NCBI GenBank assembly: GCA_003024985.2
Contig: PXIH01S0021295.1
DNA from: Euperipatoides rowelli
Taxonomy: Eukaryota; Onychophora; Udeonychophora; Euonychophora; Peripatopsidae
Length of the DNA stretch: 14,140 nucleotides
Reading direction: 5' to 3' (one strand)
Shown: positions 1 through 9,200 of the stretch, piece by piece
How the letters are laid out: every line of letters starts with the position of its first letter
Position numbering within the stretch: position 1 is the stretch's first letter
The notes under the pieces: model-generated
Database searches by the model: none
The model's input: only the letters and a program-made list of their open reading frames with translations
Told to the model about the DNA's origin: nothing
Translations under genes and position numbers: made by a program

Positions 1-138
1 TCATACTGTATGTTCATTTTTCCTATCATTGCATTAACAATTTAGATTTAGATATCAAATAAAAGCTTTTCTTTATTTTTCAAATATTTATATTGAGTAT
101 TTATCTACAGTCTCTTAAACTTGGTTTCATTTAAACAG
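1..138 (+). other. IWS1 intron (3' end), upstream of first visible exon
   Basis: AT-rich intron ends with a moderate pyrimidine tract and TTTAAACAG. A TACTGTA heptamer lies at 4-10. Nothing coding was seen. Confidence 0.8.
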
Positions 139-221
139 GAAGATCAAGAATTAAATAAAAAGCGAATGGCTGCTACAAAGAAATTGAAATTGCTACCTAC
201 GGCTATGAGCCAACTTAAAAA
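139..221 (+). CDS. IWS1: IWS1 exon a (first visible coding exon)
   Basis: The acceptor is TTTAAACAG (AG 137-138) and the donor GTAAGA (222-223). The reading starts in phase 0 as EDQELNKKR and ends ...MSQLK plus two bases of a split Lys codon. It corresponds to the lysine-rich linker and first helix before the TND domain; vertebrate IWS1 has a similar DRQLN...LKKL...LLP pattern. Bases 1-138 are intron, so the upstream exons are missing. Confidence 0.9.
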
Positions 222-3200
222 GTAAGAATTAGTTAATTACTTTATATGTCAGTTATTTATGATAATTAATATTTGAACTAAACTAATGTACATTATCTAG
301 GAAATTGTTTATAATTCTTTATAATAATAAACACCATAATGCATAATATATGTTAGAGCTACATAATAAAATGTTTTGTGTGTCTGAAGGAGTTATAAAG
401 GCAGGCAAGAAACAGTTAATATACAGATAATGGTTTCTTGGATATATCAGTTTCTCACAAATCGTAGTTATAAAATCTCTATTGGTGATATTTTATCAAA
501 AAAATTTATATCTGAAGTAGGATTGCCACAAGGCACAGTACTTGCCGCTACATTGTTTAATGTATTTTTATCAGATATATTTAGACATATTAGATCCAAA
601 ATGATAATATTTGTGGATGACATAAAAATTATATTTCCTATTGATATAAATGATGATATTAATATATTACATGAAGATCTGTTTGCTTTATCTAAGTGGA
701 TTAAAACTAATGGTCTCAAGGTAAATTATGCTAAGACAGTATATATTCTATTTGGAAAAAAACTAGAAGTGAACTTGGAAATTGATGGTCATACTATTGA
801 AATGGTATCTGAATATAGAGACCTAGGGGTCATAGTCGACAGACGGCTTTATTATAATATTTATGCAGCTCATTTAACAAAAAAAATATGTATAAAGTTT
901 GCTTATACTGTATATTGCATATTTTTGCTTTTATGACAATATAACTTTTTGTGGCAATATATAAGTCTTATATCCAAATTCTTATAGATTATTGCCACTC
1001 CACTTTTCATATTAGGAATATAAAGATATTCAAAGATTAAATAAAATATTTAGGAGATACACAAAAAAAATTGTAAAATTTAAAAATCTATCATATGAAG
1101 AAAGAATAAAAAAAACTATAAATTTGGAGTCGTTTCACCTCACAAAGGTTATTCCGAGGAGACCTGAATTTTGCATTTAAATTAATTGTCCTTGAAAATA
1201 ATAGTAGACAATTATTTATTATAGAAAAATCAACAAGGACAAGAGGACATCAGTTTAAAATAAAAAAAAAATATTTAATAAATCATCAGTAAGGGCTTCA
1301 TTTTTTTTTTTCAAATCGGGTCGCCTCAAGTTGGAATACTTTGCCGCAGGAAATTGTCTCTAAGGTTAACTATTCCTCCTATAAATTTACACTGGACACC
1401 TGGTTGATAACAGATACTATTTTTCTTAATATGATTTTAAGATTTGAACCAAATATTATAATATTAATTTGTAAATTATCTTAATAGAATTTAATTTTGT
1501 TTTATGTATATACAGTATGGCAATTATGTTTAACTGATCTACAATCGATCATTTATGGAATAACTTGTGTAATTTGTGTTATGTTAAATTATATTTGTTG
1601 ATATAGTTGCTCAGGTGTTTTTAACTTCCTTTAAGCCTGTTTACCTTTAATTCATGTAAATTGTAGGGTTGAAAAGATGAAGCTTACCTCAACTCATGAT
1701 TAATAAATTGGGGGGGGGGGGGGGGGGGAGATTCTGTGTGGGACATCCCAAATGTCACAAATCCGAAATCTTCATACACATTTGAAGTAAATATTTTTTA
1801 AAGTAATATCACAAATGAAAGTATTAATATAACATTTAATTGAGTCTGTAATGAGCAACGGAATCAAACTATTGTTGCCTACTTTATACATGGTAATAGC
1901 TCTTACTTGGTAAAAATAAATATTTTTTTTTAAAGATTTTCTATTTTTGTATATTTATTATTAACATAAAAAAATACAATAATATGTAAAAACTATTACT
2001 GTAGTTTTAAATAAGAAATTTTCAAAATTAGCATAATAGTTTTCATATTGTAGTTTGGTTAGAATGTATCTTGTGCAGCATTTATAGAAAATTTTAGAAG
2101 TTACTGTATTTTAATTCTACTTCTATTTATACATTCTAGTAAATTAGCCTAATGATTTTTTTCATTAGTGTCAAAACACTATCAAACAAATATCAACGAA
2201 TTTTTGATTCATTTTTTTTTTATGTATTTTGTAGACGTGATCTTCAAACAGCATTTCTTGACTGTGGCATTCTTACTATTTTAACGGTGAGTCTGTGATT
2301 ATTTTCTTCATGAAGGTCTTTTCATTTTCCAAAATGGTTATAATTTGAACTGCTACTTGCTTAATGTGTACTTATCTCTTGATTGGAGACATTTGTATAT
2401 TCACATATGATATCAGCCATAGTAGTAGCAGACAGCCAATCATATTCTTTCTCACAAGTCTTATGATCTAGTTTTCACAGCATGTACAGTATAAGTTTTC
2501 AATTTAAATTGCTGTAATATGCAAATATTTTCAATTGATTTAGTTTTAATATAAGCTAGTGTTCAATGCTAGTCTGAAAAATCATTATATAATGAAACAT
2601 TTTCTTATTATTAGACGTTAACTTCATTCATTCATAATTTTAAAGTAATATAAACCTGGATGAGTTTATGAGTTACAAGTCATATGGACTCATTTTAAGA
2701 TGGGATGAGTAAATGCTATAGGTGTTAAAAATCTAGTTGACTAAGTTTAAGATGGGATGATTATAGGAGTTACAAATAGTGTTGACTACATTTAAGATGA
2801 GATGAGTTTAGGGGTTACAAGTAATTTTGGGTTAAGTTTAAGATACAATGAATTAGGGGTTACAAGTAGTCTTGGGTATGCTTCACAAATTCTTGTTAAG
2901 TCAACTTAATGCATTTGGATCGGAATTGCAAAAGAAATCATAAATTTCTATGATTTTAAATCACATGATCATTACATGTGTCGGTGAAATGCTTTGACGT
3001 AGGAGGGCATTTTGGACTTATCCTTTTGGAGCTGGTGGTGGCAACATTTCAAAGAACAAACAAAAATTATTTTGACCCTCATGGAAATATAACTAACTGA
3101 TAGGGCTGTTGCTGTGCTTTCAAAAGGTCTGGAAGAGAATAACATCATAGAATGAGAGAATGACATCGAGCTACCAATATGTGACGAACTCATTTCGTGT

Positions 3201-6200
3201 AGCTTGCAGTGATTACGAACATAATATGAAATAGGTGATCTGTAATTTGATAAATTATCTCTTTCTCCCATGCATATGATATAAATTAACGAGAGATGGA
3301 AGTGTGTTTTCAGTTGAAAGGATTAAAGTGTCAACAGTTTTACAAATATTAAAATTGGCCATAGATGAAACTTTGAAAATTCAAGTAGGTGAAAAATAAG
3401 TAAAATGATAATTATAGAATTTTTTTTTTTTTTTACAAGTTTAGGGTTGAATGCGTGATAACTTTTCATGCCCGTCACAGAAATAAACAAAATATATTTT
3501 GCTGGGCCTATTTTGCCAAATGACCGTTAAAAGCATATTATCCACTGTTCAAAATTGAATTCTGATTAACAAAATTTGTGCCATATAACATTTTATTTCT
3601 TAACTAATTGCTACAGGACTGTTGTTTATTTTGTTTCATGCTTGAAATAGACTCTCATAATTCTTTCTTCTTAATTCAGGAATGGCTGGCTCCACTTCCT
3701 GATCGCAGTTTACCTCATGTTTTGATTAGAGATAATGTCCTGAAACTTTTACTTCAGGTAAACAACTTGCATTATTTTGTACTAATCAAACACATTTGCT
3801 TTTAGAAATTTAATATTCAATTTTATTATTTTTAATTTAAGTTGCCACCAATTGACCAAGATTTATTAAAGTCTAGTGGAATCGGTAAAGCTATTATGTA
3901 TCTCTATAAACATCCTAAAGAAGTTAAAGAGAACAGATCTATGGCAGGAAAACTAATAAGTAAGTATACAACTACTCTATATCCTTTGGTGCTTATAATT
4001 ATATATAAAACTATATAGCATCTCCTGATGTGTATGACTATCTTAGTGAATATGTTTATGTACTAGTATATGTAACTCTAGGTGTTATATGCAGTGATTT
4101 TATCTTGGTTAGGCTGGACACTGTCATTTCAGTCCTCTCACCAGCATTAAACATAATATATTATTTAAGCTATTCTCCAATCAATTTAAAGGACATCAAA
4201 TTCTAAAGCACCTACAGTATGTCCACCATGTGACCCAATTGAAGCTATTTTATGGCCCTTCTGGAGTTTGNAAAAAAAAAAAAAAAAACAACTTATCAAA
4301 TTTTGTCCTTTCTGTTCTCAAAACGTCTAGACAACAACAAAAAAAAAAGCTTATCAAAATCTTCACAGCCAAATTTCGACAATGTATGACCCACAATAGA
4401 CAAGTAGGCCTAATATTTTTTTTCGGCCCGACAAACAATTTCATTTGGATATCACTGTTCTAAAGATTGCCTGAAAATTATAAACTTGTATTTTTTAAAA
4501 AATTATGTGGTCTATTTTCCAACCCCGGTGTTTTATTTCTACTTTATCTCTGTAAATGTGATATTATGTACAATATGTTTATTCAAATCAGAATCGGCTA
4601 ACATTCTAATTTATAAACGCTATGTTTGCTTTTTTTCTTTTTTTTTTTTCTAATTTAGGTGAGTGGTCGCGTCCTATATTTAATTTAGCCTGTGATTTTA
4701 AGTCTATGAGCAAAGAAGAAAGAGAACAAAGAGATTATGAACATATGCCAAAGAAAAGGAAAACAAGGTAAGTGTTGTCAGGATTATATGCTGCAGTTAT
4801 TTCACATTGTATCATTTTGAACTGAAGACTATTTTTTTTTTACTTTATCCTTTAACCCTGTGTTGGGGGATGGAAAGAACCTAGGTTATGGATTAGAAGT
4901 TAGAGCTTTTCCTTGGTAGGGTGAGCTCCAATTTCTAATCAAAGAGGTGTATATTATGAGAAGACTTTTAGGAATAATCCTGCAAAACCTTCTACAGATG
5001 ATTGGTAAGAATATCTAATAAGAAGTAAGACTATGACAGGGATTTTCTTTCACATACAGTATATGGTTTATTCTAGTTATAGATTATAAAATGTATATAC
5101 TGTAGCTCTCCCCCCCCCCTTACACCTCTCCTATATAATCGATTATAATCTACAATAATAAATATCATGCAATATATACAGTAAGTTTTGAGAGCTCTAT
5201 TTGGATGTGTATGTGTGTGCTAACACTAGTATTTAAAAGTTATATCTTGTTTATCACTGTGATAACGTTTTATAACAAACATAGCGTATAATGGCTTACT
5301 CACCGATGTACTTGAGTAATGATGCGATTTTTCTAGGAAAAAGGGGATGATCGAGGCTTAGTGGTAGTCTTTAACTGATACTGGGCCCGATTGATTTATG
5401 AAGCCAAAGACTGTCTTATTAGCTAATTCTTACTGTATTACCCTTATGGCTATAACTTATGCGGCTATCTGATTATGATAACCTTACTTATCCTGGGAGA
5501 CATTTGATATCCATTGGATAATATGACTTGTTAAAGCCATTTAATTTTCTTAATAAATAAATCATTCTAGTGTAATAAGTTATATTCAAAATGATTGAAC
5601 CATTTCTCTTGTTCTTTACTCAGTTTGTTTATATTTTAGTGCAAATATAGATGCCATCCCAACAAAGGATATTGACAAGGCTTTAGTTGGAGCAGAAAAG
5701 TAAGTCATATTTATACATATTACTAGATTTTTCTGCCTAAATATTTAACTATACCTACTTCATCTATAAACTAGTGTTTGTTTGCTGTTTATACTGTATA
5801 AACTTATACTCTAAATGTAGTTGTAAGAGTGGACGTGCCTAAGGTTGGAAATTGGGGTTCTTTGCAATTATTTTTAAACATAAGCAGTTCATCATTCATG
5901 TGGAAACAGAAAGATATTTCATTCTTCAATGGAGAGAGAAGCAACATTCAATTAGTGTAGATGAAAGAATTTTTTTTAATACAAAACGTCGCTTATTTAC
6001 TTGCTTAACTATTCTTGTTAAACATTTTCTTCTTCATTGGATGAAAGTGAGCATTCTATTAGTACTATGAATAGCGTTTCCTTTTGGCTAATCATATCAA
6101 ACAATTTTCTTCCTCGTTAAGGAGAAAAGAAGAATGTTCCACGCAATTAAGCACAACTGNGGCCCAGGGTTATATATTCTTCACGTTAAGCTGAAAATCT

Positions 6201-9200
6201 TCCCGAGCTGCTAGAAGATTCTTCCCGAGTACCGAGAGTAGCAGCATTCACTTTCTTTTTAAACATTAATAAAGGAATAATAATTTAAAATAAATGTAGG
6301 TAATTAAGAAATTATATCCTATTCAAATAATACTTATGTTTTATCAAGTATTCAATATATTTTTAATCGGATGCCTCAATTTCTTTCCGAAAGCAAAATT
6401 CTTCCCGAACTGTTTGCTCACGTTTGGTAAGAATATACACCCCTTCAACTGTCTATAATGATTAGCNTTAGACTATAATCATATACTAAACATTTTTCTT
6501 CTTCATTGGGGCAAACAAAGAAAAAATTAGCATAGAATAGGGGTAGCTAGCAGAAGATATTTTTATATTACAAATAGAGAAAACTTGATATTCGTAAGTT
6601 GGAATCATTTAACAATCCTATTGCATTATCTGAGTCCCTAACAACTTTAATTAATGGTTATAATTGTCCTTCTTAATTTTTTTTTAATATGTTATCAGTA
6701 GGCTAGATAAAAATATTTATCATTTTTCATTTTGTTGCTAAAGAAAGCAGCTCCAGTATATTTTGTTGGCTATAACACTAGTCTTAGTATTGCTTTCTGG
6801 GCATTAGAGCTGGGAAACTGGCTCTCATATTCACTGTTGTTTAATTAAATCTTGAGCCCTAAAATAGGCTTCCCGGTGAACTATCTTGTCTTTAAGCATT
6901 GGAAAGCGGACAAATCAAATGCCACTAGAGCTTGCTCTATATATCACTTGCTTACTTCAATAAAAGAGCATGCACAAAGTTACTCTCACTTTTCCTCTAA
7001 GACTCTTAAATGATGAATTCAAAGTACACTAAGAGAGGAAACTGTAACCACTAAAATATGGTATTGAGAACTATATTATAAACATACTTTACACATTGAA
7101 ATTTTTTATTCATTGCTAATTCTTCAGAATTTGTACAAAGTTTTCATTTATGTACTGTATGTCTATGTTGACATGTGACATCATTATATGATGTACTCTA
7201 CATTATGTTCCTATCTCAAGCCAATTGGCAATAATTTCCTTAATCTAAAAAAATAGCCTAAATAAATACTAATTACCTACCTACCCTTACACAAGAAATT
7301 TGAACATTAATATTACTGTTCTAGAATAGCTTAATAATTTTTCATGGGTCCCTCTAGGTAAAACCTTTCCCTGTGTTAGTTTTTGAACAATTTTATTAGT
7401 TACTTTAGCTATGTATTTCTTATTTCTAACCCCTAATCTTATAAACATGATTTACTTATTTGTAGTAAAATCAACTACTAAATGATGATATTTTTTTACA
7501 GAGCTTTAAGGCCAGGTGACAAAGGATGGATAGGTCGTGCTCGGGTTCCTATGCCTTCAACCAAAGACTATGTTGTTAGACCAAAATGGAATATTGATTT
7601 GGAAATTCAGAGGGTATATACTGTATTTTTATTATATTTTTAAACATAATGAGTTTCAGTAATTAAATTCGCTTCAGGTTTATTACCCTGTTTTTTCTTA
7701 TTTTCTCTTTTTTTTTTTTTAATTAACCAGTTTTATATGGGATCACGTCCAAAAAATGAACATGTTTGCCTATATTTTCCTAAAGAATTAAAACATTTAA
7801 AACTATAATGATATTATTTTTAATACTGTATAATAATCCAATCCAACTTGAATTCATTAACTCATTATGCAATGCAATAATAAAGGTTGTGGCTAGTCTA
7901 CCATTTAAGCACTTTTTTTAAATTTACATAGTCATTTCTCTAATTTTACTGTCATAGTTTGGGAATAATAAAATGTCTGAAAAAAGAAAAGAAAAGAAGT
8001 TCCTATCAATGAGGATTATCCTAAGGATAATCCTTTGTTGAAGGATTATCCTTCAACAAAGGATTATCCTTAGTTGAAGGATTATCCTCCAACAAAAAAA
8101 AAAAAAAAGAATCCGATTATGAAGAATTCTGCAAGTTGAAGATCACACAATTCTTTTTTTTTAAAAATAAAGTTATTCAAGTATTAATTTATTCTTTAAA
8201 TTTCCTCATTATAGGCTATAGATTAATTTTTTTTTTTTTTTTTAGGAATTAAATCTCTTAATTTATTTTTAAAAAATAATTTTCATTAATATTATAGAGT
8301 ATTTAATTTGAATTACTTTGATCTGAACTGATTTTATATCTTATGAATAATAAATAAACAGTTTTAAATTTATACTACTGTATATAAGCTATAAGATTAT
8401 CATCTTGCTATCTGTTACTTAACTTATAATGAGGAGGTTTAAAGAATTAACAAATTGATACAGTAACTTTTTTACTCTACAAATAATATTTGATCCATTA
8501 AATACATAAGTAAAACAAACAGTAATAAACTACTAACATAAGTTAAGAGTTTCTCAGATTATTCTCTCCTTTAAAACACATTAATTCCAGGTAGTGCAGC
8601 TGCCTGAGTATTTTTTGACAAATTGTATGAAATGTTTACCATAGCTAGTATATAGCATAATGTTTATATTTAGATAATAGATGTGGAGGGAAATTTTATT
8701 TGACCTCTGTGGTTAGCTAGAGGTCATTATTGTAGGGGCACTTCGACAAAAATTAGGAAATATTCAGTCAAAAAATGCTCTAATTCGATGGTGCATCATT
8801 CTGCTCAGGTCTATGACTTCACATACTACCCAGAATTCATTCCTGAATACATCCCATCTAAAAATTAAAAAAAAAAATTTGGGCCCCATCTTAAACGCCA
8901 TCTTGAATTTTTCAAAATTACCCAAAATGTATCAGAAATCATCCCAAAGCATTCTGGGTACTAGGATATGATGATTTCTGAAGTTTCCCTTCGGCAAATT
9001 CAGAAATGATGTCAAAATAAGCTAAATATGCTAATTAGGGGGTCCCCCAGACCCCAAACATATGGAATCTGACTTCCCTCCACATCAAATTTTAAGGTTC
9101 ATACTACCTATGTAGAAATTTCATACTTTTATCATAAAGTGCACAATTGTTCTGATTAACAGCTGTACTAAGGTGAAAACCGTCAATTATGATTGTCAAG

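Larger units (their letters stand above)
5700..7501 (+). other. IWS1 intron 6 (1802 bp)
   Basis: It contains degenerate TTCTTCATTGG-type repeats (about 5915-6530) and a short inverted-repeat element (6160-6445). From 6540 to the acceptor I see only AT-rich unique-looking sequence. The 72-codon open frame at 5852-6070 overlaps the repeats and is not credible as a gene. Confidence 0.7.

Noticed and set aside
468-719. 83-codon minus-strand frame opposite the reverse transcriptase
   Set aside because: It is the antisense shadow of the RT-coding stretch.
2972-3271. 99-codon open frame on the minus strand in intron 2
   Set aside because: No recognisable domain, no codon-pattern support, and it lies inside an intron; most likely chance or very old repeat debris.
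3608-3805. 65-codon frame around exon c taken as a separate gene
   Set aside because: It is intron read-through on both sides of the real 26-codon exon.
4230-4463. Lys-rich 77-codon frame, and its minus-strand mirror at 4250-4444
   Set aside because: They lie within the hAT-like insert and across an N and poly-A run; the residues come from homopolymers.
5852-6070. 72-codon frame in intron 6
   Set aside because: It overlaps the degenerate repeat copies and no protein family was recognised.
8013-8087. CRISPR-like array
   Set aside because: Nuclear eukaryotic intron; units alternate in orientation with no unique spacers.
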